In this document: positions 6,474 to 14,234 of the stretch, one piece after another | Layout of the letters: every line of letters begins with the position of its first letter | How positions within the stretch are numbered: the stretch's first letter is position 1 | Assembly (NCBI RefSeq): GCF_937958065.1 | Contig: NZ_CALFXI010000056.1 | Span: 1-19,368, forward strand | DNA length: 19,368 bases | Origin: an uncultured Steroidobacter sp. | GTDB taxonomy: Bacteria; Pseudomonadota; Gammaproteobacteria; Steroidobacterales; Steroidobacteraceae | Direction: 5' to 3' | The notes under the pieces: model-generated | Database searches by the model: none | What the model was told of the DNA's origin: nothing | The model's input: the letters and a program-made list of their open reading frames with translations, nothing else | Program-made: the position numbers and the translations under genes

Positions 6474-8012
6474 TCAACTCACTTGGGCGATCTGATGGAA
6501 CATGTCGACGTACCCCATGACCGCGTCGACGATGCCGGCGACTTTGGGATTGGTCGACTCCACCACGTAATATTCATCCGGAGCATGCGCGCCGGAGCCG
6601 TGACCGAGGCCGAAGTGACCTGCCGGCAGCGACACGGGCGGAGCGGTGAACACTGCTCCCGGCCACGAACCCGCCAGTCGCGGATTGAGCGTGGCCTTCA
6701 CGCCCGCGCGTTTGTAAGTCGCCAGCTGGGCGCGAATGATGCGGCTGTCCTCGGCGGTTTCGGTCGGATCGTAGCCGCCGGTGACGTTCAACTCGACATC
6801 GCTGAAGCCTTTCTTATCCAGATACGCGCGCAGCTTCTCGACGGCTTCCTTGCGCGTTTGATCGGGCACGAGGCGCAGATCGAGCTTGGCGACCGCGCGC
6901 CCCGGCAGAATGGTCTTGCCGCCCGGGCCGGTGTATCCGGACACCAGGCCTTCGATATTGACGGTCGGTTGCGAGGCGAGCCGCTCCAGCGCCTGGGCGT
7001 AGGGAAGATCGTCGATCCAGCGGCTCACGCCCAGCAGCTTCTTCTGGGTCGCCTCATCGCCGTTGCGGGCGATTTCCGCGATCAGTTCTTTCTCGCGCGG
7101 CGTGAGCGGGCGGACGTTTTCGAACCAGCCGTCGATCGCCGCGGTATTGCCATCGGGAGTCACCAGCGTGTTCAAGGCCTGCACCAGGCGCCAGGCCGGC
7201 GAGTCGACCATGGCTTTCATGCTGGAATGGATGTCGCCCTTCGGCCCGCGGCCCCACCGCTCGCCGCTGGCGATCAATTCCAGCTCGACCACGCCTTTGG
7301 AGCCCAGATTCACCGCGACGTTGCCATTCATGTCCTGCCAGCTGGCCGGAATGAAAATGCCTTCGGCTTTCTTGAGCGCCGCGAGCACCTTGGGACTCTG
7401 CACCACCTGATGGAAATGCGGCGAACCGATCTCTTCCTCGCCTTCGGCCACCAGCACCAGATTGACCGGCAGCTTCACCTTGGCGGCACGGAAGGCATGC
7501 AGCGCGGCCAGTACGGTCGCTTCGGGGCCTTTCTGATTCACGGCGCCGCGCCCGACGATCGCTCGGCCGAAGCCGGGCTTGTCGACGATACGGCCCTCCA
7601 GCGGCGGCGAGGACCATTCGGCGGGATCGAACTGCTTCACGTCGTACATGAAATACAGCGCGAGCGTTCGTTTCGCGCCATTGTCCATGGTCGCGAACAC
7701 TCCCGGATGTCCGTCCGTGGGTACGATGGCGGCCGAATCGAAACCCGCTTCGCGGGCCAGGGTCGCCATGTACTCGGCGCCTTCCCGCATGTTGAGGTTT
7801 TCGGCGGCGATGGACGGATGCGCGATCCAGTCCTGGATGCGCTTGATGGCAGCCTCGCGTCCTGCTTCGGCAGCCTTGCGGATGGCCGGGTAGCGCGGGG
7901 CGGAGGAAGCCCACGCGGGCGTACCCAGCGCCAGCGCACCGGCACCCGCCAGCGCGGCAGCCAGAAAATCGCGACGATCGAAGCCCGCGGGCATCCGGGT
8001 GAGCTCGGCCAT
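6474..8012 (-). CDS. Tat-exported M20 family peptidase homologue with altered metal site
   Basis: A 512-residue protein. Residues 12-17 'DRRDFL' form a twin-arginine motif, followed by a hydrophobic stretch and an AWA-S cleavage site near 35, so it is exported folded. The rest has the M20 layout: a catalytic domain (45-230 and 400-512) interrupted by a dimerisation domain that contains 'GDIHSS' (His262). The catalytic Glu193 and metal Glu194 in 'EGEEEIGS' and the C-terminal His476 in 'GHGSGAHAPDE' are present. The first His of 'H-x-D' is Met122 ('FMYDV') and the bridging Asp is Asn159 ('GRGAVNQKG'). Activity as a normal di-zinc peptidase is therefore doubtful. The start has GGAGGTAAGGA upstream. 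It is coupled to the DUF2007 gene. Confidence 0.9.
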   Translation of the reverse strand: MAELTRMPAGFDRRDFLAAALAGAGALALGTPAWASSAPRYPAIRKAAEAGREAAIKRIQDWIAHPSIAAENLNMREGAEYMATLAREAGFDSAAIVPTDGHPGVFATMDNGAKRTLALYFMYDVKQFDPAEWSSPPLEGRIVDKPGFGRAIVGRGAVNQKGPEATVLAALHAFRAAKVKLPVNLVLVAEGEEEIGSPHFHQVVQSPKVLAALKKAEGIFIPASWQDMNGNVAVNLGSKGVVELELIASGERWGRGPKGDIHSSMKAMVDSPAWRLVQALNTLVTPDGNTAAIDGWFENVRPLTPREKELIAEIARNGDEATQKKLLGVSRWIDDLPYAQALERLASQPTVNIEGLVSGYTGPGGKTILPGRAVAKLDLRLVPDQTRKEAVEKLRAYLDKKGFSDVELNVTGGYDPTETAEDSRIIRAQLATYKRAGVKATLNPRLAGSWPGAVFTAPPVSLPAGHFGLGHGSGAHAPDEYYVVESTNPKVAGIVDAVMGYVDMFHQIAQVS

Positions 8013-8128
8013 TGATCCTTACCTCCGACTGGACGTGTCGGAGATTCTGCCCTGATTACGGATAAGGGCCAATGCTCACGTCAGCGGTGCCTGTCGCTCC
8101 ACGCCGGTGATGCTGGCGCCTGCAAGCG

Positions 8129-8791
8129 CTATTGGCTGACAGCTTGCGTGTCGCGCGTGCCGCTCAGTACGTCCAGCAGCTTCGCGGTCTTGACCAGGCC
8201 GGCCACCGACGACACCCGCATCTTGCGCATGACGTTCGAGCGATGCGACTTGATCGAGCGCTCGCAGATGCCGAGCTTCAATGCCATTTGTTTGTTCAAC
8301 TTGCCGTGCACGACACCTATATATATGTCTCGCTCGCACGGCGTGAGCTCGGAGTACCTGGACTGCACCTGTTCGAGCTCGCGGCGCGCGGCGCGATTCC
8401 TGGCGTCGCGGGCGATGGCGTCCTGCAAAGATTGCAACAGTCGCTCCATGTCGAGCGGCTTGGTCAACGAATCCATGGCGCCGGCCTTCATCGCCTGCAC
8501 CGTCGCGGGAATGTCGTTGAACGCGGTGACGAAGATCACCGGCGGGGCATCCCTTTGATGAGCCAGCGAGGCAAGCAGCTCCAGTCCGCTCGGCCCCGGC
8601 ATCAGCATGTCGAGCACGATGCAGCTCGGACAATCCGGATGCTCGACCAGCAGATAGTCGCCGACGCTGCGACACGGGATGGGACTCATGCCCGCGGTGC
8701 TCAGCAGCCGGGTCAGGCTGGCGCGGAAACTGTCGTCGTCGTCGACGATGTAGACACGGTGCTCGCCGATGAGTGGCTCGTAGCGCTCCAT
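8129..8791 (-). CDS. Response regulator, FixJ/NarL-like with LuxR-type HTH
   Basis: A 220-residue cytoplasmic two-component regulator. The receiver domain (11-125) shows the acidic cluster Asp17-20, phosphoacceptor Asp61 in 'IVLDMLMPG', Thr89 and Lys111 in 'TKPL'. The C-terminal output domain (149-205) is a LuxR/FixJ helix-turn-helix, with 'LTPCERDIYIGVVHGKLNKQMA' and 'CERSIKSHRSNVMRKM' as the recognition helix. Its start lies one base after the kinase stop (TGATATG), with GGAGG in the kinase's last codons. The two are thus an operon; the kinase is its likely partner. The target genes are unknown, but the palindrome at 9739 is a candidate binding site. Confidence 0.95.
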   Translation of the reverse strand: MERYEPLIGEHRVYIVDDDDSFRASLTRLLSTAGMSPIPCRSVGDYLLVEHPDCPSCIVLDMLMPGPSGLELLASLAHQRDAPPVIFVTAFNDIPATVQAMKAGAMDSLTKPLDMERLLQSLQDAIARDARNRAARRELEQVQSRYSELTPCERDIYIGVVHGKLNKQMALKLGICERSIKSHRSNVMRKMRVSSVAGLVKTAKLLDVLSGTRDTQAVSQ

Positions 8792-8792
8792 A

Positions 8793-9668
8793 TCAGCCTC
8801 CAGAACTGGTCAATTCGGGGATGCCAACTCGCGCGGCGCGTTGGCGTTTGGGTAGGGGCAGACGAAACGTAAAGGCCGAGCCGCCGCCGCGCGCGCGCTC
8901 GGCCCAGATCGTGCCGCCATGGGCCTGCACGATGGAACGAGCGATGGACAAGCCCAGGCCCATGCCACCTTCCTTGGTGGTGAAGAAGGAATCGAACAGT
9001 TTGCTTGCCACTGCCGGGTCGATGCCGTGGCCGTTGTCGCGCACCGTGATCTCCACGGAGGAGCCGGCGCGCAGTCGGGTTTTCAGTAACAGCCAGCGCA
9101 CCGGCGGCGGCGTCTTGCTCATCGCATCCATGGCGTTGACCAACAGATTCAACACCACTTGTTGCAAATGCACCGGATCGGCCGAGACCGGCGGCAGGTC
9201 GGGTTCCAGCTCGGTGCGCAGCTGGATCTGCCGATGCCGCGCATCGGCGCGCACCAGGGCCACCGCACTGCTCGCCAGAGCGTTGATGTCGATGGGCTCG
9301 ACTTTGAGCTCGCGCTTGCGCAGCAGGGCACGCAATCGGACGACCACCTCGTTGGCTCGCAGATCGTCGCGCTTGATGTCGGCGAGAATCGGGCCGAGTG
9401 CCTCCGGGTCCGCGGCCCGCGGCGAACGCTTGAGTATCAGCTCGGCGGTTTCCACGTTGTTGAGAATGGCGCTGAGCGGCTGCGCGATCTCGTGCGCAAT
9501 GGACGCGGTGAGCTCGCCGGCCAGCGCCAGACGCGCGGTATGCGTCTCCTCCGCGCTGTGGTGCGGATGACTGCGCCGATCATAAGCGAGGATGATCACG
9601 ACCAGCGCCAGCTGCACGAGGAGGACGATTCCGATCAGGGAGGCATAATTTAGGAAGTCACCCGTCAT
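8793..9668 (-). CDS. Sensor histidine kinase, membrane-anchored, no sensor domain
   Basis: A 291-residue kinase. One transmembrane helix (7-29) is followed at once by the dimerisation/phosphoacceptor region with His59 in 'ASIAHEIAQPLSAILNN', then the ATPase domain: N box with Asn178 in 'NLLVNAMDAM', G1 'DNGHG' (211-215), F box 'FDSFFTTK' and G2 'GMGLGL' (235-240). The phosphoacceptor sequence is of the FixL type. There is no PAS or periplasmic domain, so the sensed signal, if any, must act through the helix or a partner. The ATG at 9668 is chosen because the upstream frame (to 9902) is Arg/Pro-rich and lacks similarity and the helix then starts the protein; the ribosome site is weak. Confidence 0.92.
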   Translation of the reverse strand: MTGDFLNYASLIGIVLLVQLALVVIILAYDRRSHPHHSAEETHTARLALAGELTASIAHEIAQPLSAILNNVETAELILKRSPRAADPEALGPILADIKRDDLRANEVVVRLRALLRKRELKVEPIDINALASSAVALVRADARHRQIQLRTELEPDLPPVSADPVHLQQVVLNLLVNAMDAMSKTPPPVRWLLLKTRLRAGSSVEITVRDNGHGIDPAVASKLFDSFFTTKEGGMGLGLSIARSIVQAHGGTIWAERARGGGSAFTFRLPLPKRQRAARVGIPELTSSGG

Positions 9669-9738
9669 GTGCGGCGTGTTGTTCCGAAAGACCGTGCTGG
9701 GTCGGATTAAAATTGCATGCTCCCGGCCGCTCGGAACA

Positions 9739-9756
9739 GTTGGACCTAGGTCCAAC
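9739..9756. promoter_or_regulatory. Perfect 18-bp palindrome, candidate operator
   Basis: GTTGGACCTAGGTCCAAC is a perfect dyad with no spacer. It lies in the 272-bp divergent region between the histidine kinase start (9668) and the beta-barrel gene start (9941), where dimeric regulators bind. On the minus strand, a -10-like TTTAAT (complement of 9706-9711) sits about 40 bp from the dyad centre with no good -35 element, the arrangement of an activated promoter for the kinase/regulator operon. I propose that the LuxR-type regulator binds here; this is inference, and another dimeric regulator is equally possible. Confidence 0.6.
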
Positions 9757-9940
9757 CGGGCCGGGCCTCCCCGTTGGGCCGGAGCGAGCGAATGCTCAGG
9801 CGGTCGTCGCTGCCGGGACAGGAGCCAGCTTGACTTGCGCCATGACGCTCGACGGCGCGTTCGCGCACCTGCCCCATGCACCGATTTTCGCCGGCTCGCC
9901 ACCTCTCTAGCCTGTGACGAGCAACATCACAGAGCTGGCC

Positions 9941-10771
9941 ATGCGACATCAGAAACTCATGACAGTTGTCGCGATGACGGCGGCACTCGGACTGATATCC
10001 CTGGTGCGCGCGCCGTCAGCGGAGGCCGCTGAGGGCACCATCCCGGAGCATCCCATCATGAAGGATGGGTGGTACGCCAGCGCCGGTGCGATGTGGGCCC
10101 GATCGAACGTCACGGCCAGTTTGGACAGAGGCGTGCTCGGATCGCTGATCGATTTCGAGGACGACCTGGGACTGGACGAGGAGGATGTGATCGGGCTGTA
10201 CACCTTGCGCTGGCACTTCGCCAGACGCTGGCAGGTGGAAGTCGAATATTTCAATCTGGACCGCAGCAAAGAGAAGCAGACGCAGCGCAACCTCACCTGG
10301 GGCAACCTGAACATTCCGATCAATGCGGTCGCCACCAGCACCTTCGATGTCGAAGACTTGAGGGTCGGTCTGGGCTACTCGTTCTTCCGCACCCAGGACA
10401 AGGAAGTCGGGATCGGGCTCGGCGCGCACGTCGCCCGGCTGCGGGCGGGTCTGAGCACCCAGAACTTCGGCTCCGATCGGACCAGCGAAACGGCGCCGCT
10501 GCCGTTCGCCACCTTGTACGCGCGCATGGCGTTGACCGATCGATGGCTGCTGAACGTGCGGGTCGATCGGCTCTCGATCGATACCGGCGACATCGACGGC
10601 AGCGTGTTCAGCAGCGGCCTGGATCTGATCTACCAGCCCTGGCGTCACTTCAGTTTCGGGCTCGGCTACCGCGACATCAATTGGCAGATATCGTCGAGCA
10701 GCGAGCGCTGGACCGGTAAAGCACAGGTGCAGGAGAACGGCCCGATGCTGTTCATCGCGACTTCGTTCTAG
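9941..10771 (+). CDS. Outer-membrane beta-barrel protein
   Basis: A 276-residue protein with a signal peptide (1-30, 'MRHQKLMTVVAMTAALG...', cleavage near 'SAEA-A'). The remaining sequence shows alternating hydrophobic/polar strands, for example 'WYASAGAMWA', 'WQVEVEYFNLD', 'DLRVGLGYSFF', 'VGIGLGAHVARL', 'HFSFGLGYRDINW', and ends in 'LFIATSF', the C-terminal aromatic typical of barrel-assembly substrates. About eight to ten strands fit the length. No transport substrate is predictable. The ATG at 9941 is preferred over the GTG at 9914, which would add nine residues in front of the signal peptide. The glycoside hydrolase gene begins 6 bp after the stop, so the two are probably one operon. Confidence 0.9.
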   Translation: MRHQKLMTVVAMTAALGLISLVRAPSAEAAEGTIPEHPIMKDGWYASAGAMWARSNVTASLDRGVLGSLIDFEDDLGLDEEDVIGLYTLRWHFARRWQVEVEYFNLDRSKEKQTQRNLTWGNLNIPINAVATSTFDVEDLRVGLGYSFFRTQDKEVGIGLGAHVARLRAGLSTQNFGSDRTSETAPLPFATLYARMALTDRWLLNVRVDRLSIDTGDIDGSVFSSGLDLIYQPWRHFSFGLGYRDINWQISSSSERWTGKAQVQENGPMLFIATSF

Positions 10772-10777
10772 CGCTGC

Positions 10778-13543
10778 ATGAACGACGATCGAGAGTCCCA
10801 ACGATTGCTGGCCGCCCGAGCGGGCACCGCGCCGTGGCGTCGTTGGGGGCCGTACTTGAGCGAGCGCCAATGGGGCACGGTGCGAGAGGACTATAGCGAT
10901 AGCGGCGATGCGTGGAATCATCTGACGCACGATCAAGCCCGCTCCTATGCATATCAGTGGGGCGAGGACGGCCTGGCCGGCCTGTGCGACGAGCGGCAAC
11001 AGCTGTGCGTGGCGCTGGCGTTGTGGAATGGCGCCGATCCCATTCTCAAGGAACGACTGTTCGGCCTGACCAACAACGAGGGCAATCATGGCGAGGACGT
11101 GAAGGAATACTACTTCTACCTGGACTCGACGCCGACCCACTCTTATTTGAAGTATCTGTACAAGTATCCGCAGCGTGCCTATCCCTATGACGATCTGGTG
11201 CACACCAATCGCCAGCGGCGCCGCGACGAGCTCGAATACGAATTGCTGGACACGGGAGTGTTCGCCGAGGACCGGTATTTCGATGTATTCGTCGAATACG
11301 CCAAGGCAGCGCCCGAAGACATCCTGATGCAGATAACCGTGTGCAATCGCGGCCCCGATCCCGCGACCCTGCACCTGCTGCCGACGTTCTGGTTTCGCAA
11401 TACCTGGGCGCTGGACAGCTCGGCTGGCGCGGACGGCCGGCCGATGCTGCGGCAGATCGCGACCTGTTCCGCCGTGATCCGCGCATCGCACCCGGACCTG
11501 GGCGAGCGCTTCATCTATAGCGAACAGCCGGCCGAGCTGCTGTTCACCGAGAACGAAACCAACACGCAGCGCCTTGTGGGCAAGACGAATCGCACGCCGT
11601 ACGTGAAGGACGGCATCGGCGAGTACATCGTGCACGGGCGCGGCGAAGCGGTGAATCCCGAACATTGGGGCACCAAGTCGGCGGCGCACTACACGATCGA
11701 AGTACCCGCGGGCCAGTCGCACGTCGTGCGGCTTCGGCTGTGCGAGCGAGCGCCGGCGCAACTGGTTTCGGCGCGCGACAAATCGGGTGAGATGTTCGGC
11801 GACGGCTTCGACGCCACGCTGGCCGACCGCAAGAGCGAGGCGGACGAGTTCTATGCGAACGTCATCCCCGCGTCGCTCGATGGCGATGCGGCCAGCATCA
11901 TGCGCCAGGCGCTGGCGGGAATGCTGTGGTCGAAGCAATTCTATTATTACGACATCCCCGCGTGGTTGAACAAACATCGTCGCGACGGCCGGCAGGCGCC
12001 GCGCAACGTGCACTGGCGACACATGCACAACGCCGACATCATTTCGATGCCGGACAAATGGGAATATCCCTGGTACGCGGCCTGGGACCTGGCGTTTCAT
12101 ATCCTCGCGCTGACCATGGTGGATGAAGACTTCGGCAAGCAGCAGCTGGACCTGATGCTGCAAGCCACGTATCTGCATCCGAACGGGCAGCTGCCCGCCT
12201 ACGAGTGGAATTTCGGCGATGTGAATCCGCCCGTGCATGCGTGGTCGACCGTTTTCACGTATCGGCTCGACCAGGCGTTGCGCGGCAGCGGCGACATCGA
12301 CTGGCTGGAGCGTTCCTTTCATGCATTGCTGCTCAACTTCACCTGGTGGGTCAACCGCAAGGACCGCGAGGGCAAGAACGTGTTCGAGGGCGGCTTTCTC
12401 GGGCTCGACAACATCGGCGTGTTCGACCGCAGCGCGCCGTTGCCCACCGGCGGCTACCTGGAACAGGCCGACGGCACGGCGTGGATGGCGTTGTTCTGCC
12501 AGAACATGCTCGAGATGGCGATCGAGTTGACGCTGGCACGGCCGACCTACCTGCGGATGTGCACCAAGTTCATCGAGCACTTCCTGTGGATCTCCTCCGC
12601 GATGGTGGTGGAGGGCGGCGGCGTCGGCATGTGGGATGAGGAGGACGGTTTTTTCTACGACGTATTGCAACTGCCCGGCGGCTCGGCGCAGCGCATGAAA
12701 GCGCGCTCGATGGTGGGGCTGCTGCCGTTCTGCGCGGTCACGGTGTTCGATGGCCGGCTGGTGGAGAAATATCCCGATGTCGTCCTGTCGCTGCGCGACT
12801 TCATGCAGTCGCATCCCGAGTTGACGCGCACCATCCACGATCCGACCCGGCGGGGTCATCAGGGCCGGTTGATGGCTTCGATTCTGGATGAGTCTCGGCT
12901 GCGGCGCGTGCTGGCACGCATGCTCGATGAGAACGAGTTCTTGAGTCCCTACGGCATCCGCTCACTGTCGCGATATCACCGGGAGCATCCGTTCGTGTTC
13001 CGCGTCGGCGACCAGGAGTATCGCGTCGGGTATCTGCCCGCGGAATCGGATAGCGGCATGTTCGGCGGCAATTCCAACTGGCGCGGTCCGATCTGGATGC
13101 CGGTCAATGGCTTGATCATTCGCGCGCTGCTGCAGTACTACACCTATTACGGCGATGACTTCACCATCGAGTGTCCAACGGGATCCGGACAGCAGATGAC
13201 GCTGTACGAAGTGGCAGCGGAGTTGTCACGCCGGCTCGGTGCGATATTTCTACGCGACGCCGAGGGCAGGCGCCCGGTGTATGGCGGCACCGAGAAGTTT
13301 CAAAGCGATCCGCACTGGCGCGACTACATCCTGTTCTACGAATATTTCCACGGCGACATCGGGGCGGGGCTGGGTGCGAGTCATCAAACCGGATGGACTG
13401 GCATCATCGCGCGCATCATGCAGCTCTTTGCCACCATCCCCGCCGATCAGTTGCTCGCAAGCGGCGCGCGCGCCGTGGTGAAAGACACGCAGGATCGCAA
13501 GCGCAAGGCAACTCCGCCAGCAAAGCGCGCGTCGCGCTCGTGA
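10778..13543 (+). CDS. GH63-like glycoside hydrolase (alpha-glucosidase-type, (alpha/alpha)6 barrel)
   Basis: A 921-residue protein without signal peptide, so cytoplasmic as read. An N-terminal beta-rich part (1-360) resembles the supersandwich of clan GH-G enzymes, and residues from about 375 form a helical barrel. Family blocks are 'YPWYAAWDLAFH' with Asp437, 'GGYLEQADGTAWMALF' near 558, 'GGNSNWRGPIWMP' near 763 and 'FYEYFHGDIGAGLGASHQTGW' with Glu855. In GH63 enzymes an Asp and a Glu at such positions are the catalytic acid and base; I infer that pair here. Related bacterial proteins are usually called glucosidases of unknown substrate. The ribosome site is weak. It follows the beta-barrel gene after 6 bp and ends in a Lys/Arg-rich tail. 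Confidence 0.87.
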   Translation: MNDDRESQRLLAARAGTAPWRRWGPYLSERQWGTVREDYSDSGDAWNHLTHDQARSYAYQWGEDGLAGLCDERQQLCVALALWNGADPILKERLFGLTNNEGNHGEDVKEYYFYLDSTPTHSYLKYLYKYPQRAYPYDDLVHTNRQRRRDELEYELLDTGVFAEDRYFDVFVEYAKAAPEDILMQITVCNRGPDPATLHLLPTFWFRNTWALDSSAGADGRPMLRQIATCSAVIRASHPDLGERFIYSEQPAELLFTENETNTQRLVGKTNRTPYVKDGIGEYIVHGRGEAVNPEHWGTKSAAHYTIEVPAGQSHVVRLRLCERAPAQLVSARDKSGEMFGDGFDATLADRKSEADEFYANVIPASLDGDAASIMRQALAGMLWSKQFYYYDIPAWLNKHRRDGRQAPRNVHWRHMHNADIISMPDKWEYPWYAAWDLAFHILALTMVDEDFGKQQLDLMLQATYLHPNGQLPAYEWNFGDVNPPVHAWSTVFTYRLDQALRGSGDIDWLERSFHALLLNFTWWVNRKDREGKNVFEGGFLGLDNIGVFDRSAPLPTGGYLEQADGTAWMALFCQNMLEMAIELTLARPTYLRMCTKFIEHFLWISSAMVVEGGGVGMWDEEDGFFYDVLQLPGGSAQRMKARSMVGLLPFCAVTVFDGRLVEKYPDVVLSLRDFMQSHPELTRTIHDPTRRGHQGRLMASILDESRLRRVLARMLDENEFLSPYGIRSLSRYHREHPFVFRVGDQEYRVGYLPAESDSGMFGGNSNWRGPIWMPVNGLIIRALLQYYTYYGDDFTIECPTGSGQQMTLYEVAAELSRRLGAIFLRDAEGRRPVYGGTEKFQSDPHWRDYILFYEYFHGDIGAGLGASHQTGWTGIIARIMQLFATIPADQLLASGARAVVKDTQDRKRKATPPAKRASRS

Positions 13544-13835
13544 GCCGTCCCTGATTCGAGATCTTCCTGCAACGAGCGTTGGTCGAACATCGCTCGAGCG
13601 CGCGCGATGCTGAATAAAAACTCGCCGCCGTGGCGCCTCGGGCGAAGCGTCTATCGGCGGCGTCGAGGCCAACGTTGCGCCATCAGCACGGGGAGTCAGC
13701 GCCACGGCCTCCAGGGGGACGAGACCTTGTTATGGGAGCGCGTTTCGCTGCGCGCCAGCAATAGGTGCGAAGGGCGCATGGCCAGCCCGATACGCGCACT
13801 GACGAAGATATCGGGATATCACAGAGTCCGCCGCT
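13544..13835. other. Intergenic region, no convincing feature
   Basis: 292 bp between the glycoside hydrolase and the small exported protein. It holds a weak stem at 13573-13578/13591-13596 (CGAGCG/CGCTCG, 12-base loop) without a T run, and no coding pattern or clear promoter. The promoter of the next gene presumably lies here, but I cannot place it. Confidence 0.4.
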
Positions 13836-14234
13836 ATGAGAATTCAGCCGCGTGTCGCTCTCGTCATCGGCTTTGCGATCGCACTGCCCGGTGTGGCCAC
13901 GGCGTTGCCCACTGACATTGTCGGGAACAGTCCTTTGCTGAGGATGAGCGACGCCGACAAGAAGCTGCTCCGCGACGCCGTGCTGAAGGTGCTCGAGAGC
14001 AGCGACGTTCGCGCCGTGCGTGAGTGGAAGAATGACGCGACCGGATTCAGCGGCCGTGTCGAAGGACGGGGAGCCATGCAGTCGGCCGAGGGCTTGAGTT
14101 GTCGCAGGTTGCAGCTGCGCGCGCAGGGCCAGGGAATGCAAAGTCAGTTCACCTTCCCGTTCTGCAAGGACGAGGCAGGCGAATGGTTCATCGCTTCGGG
14201 CAAGACGTTCACCGATGAGGCGCCCCAGCCTTGA
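13836..14234 (+). CDS. Small exported protein, surface-antigen-like domain
   Basis: A 132-residue protein with an N-terminal signal sequence (MRIQPRVALVIGFAIALPGVATA, cleavage near residue 23). The mature part has an N-terminal helix 'LRMSDADKKLLRDAVLKVLES' and then 'REWKNDATGFSGRVEGRGAM...GLSCRRLQL...FPFCKDEAGEWFIA'. This order of a Trp/Gly-rich motif, a Cys-Arg motif and a second Cys before 'G-x-W' resembles the C-terminal domain of the RT0821/Lpp0805-type 17-kDa surface antigens; the two Cys (around residues 90 and 110) could form a disulfide. The family call is tentative. Its TGA abuts the convergent FGE stop with no gap. Confidence 0.72.
   Translation: MRIQPRVALVIGFAIALPGVATALPTDIVGNSPLLRMSDADKKLLRDAVLKVLESSDVRAVREWKNDATGFSGRVEGRGAMQSAEGLSCRRLQLRAQGQGMQSQFTFPFCKDEAGEWFIASGKTFTDEAPQP

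Noticed and set aside
6483..8015. 510-residue plus-strand frame opposite the M20 gene
   Set aside because: No similarity; shadow of the M20 coding strand.
10016..12859. 947-residue open frame on the minus strand opposite the beta-barrel and GH63 genes
   Set aside because: It is His/Arg/Gln-rich with no domain, and lies opposite two well-supported genes; an effect of high-GC codon use.
13573..13596. Stem CGAGCG/CGCTCG as terminator after the GH63 gene
   Set aside because: Short stem, 12-base loop and no T run.
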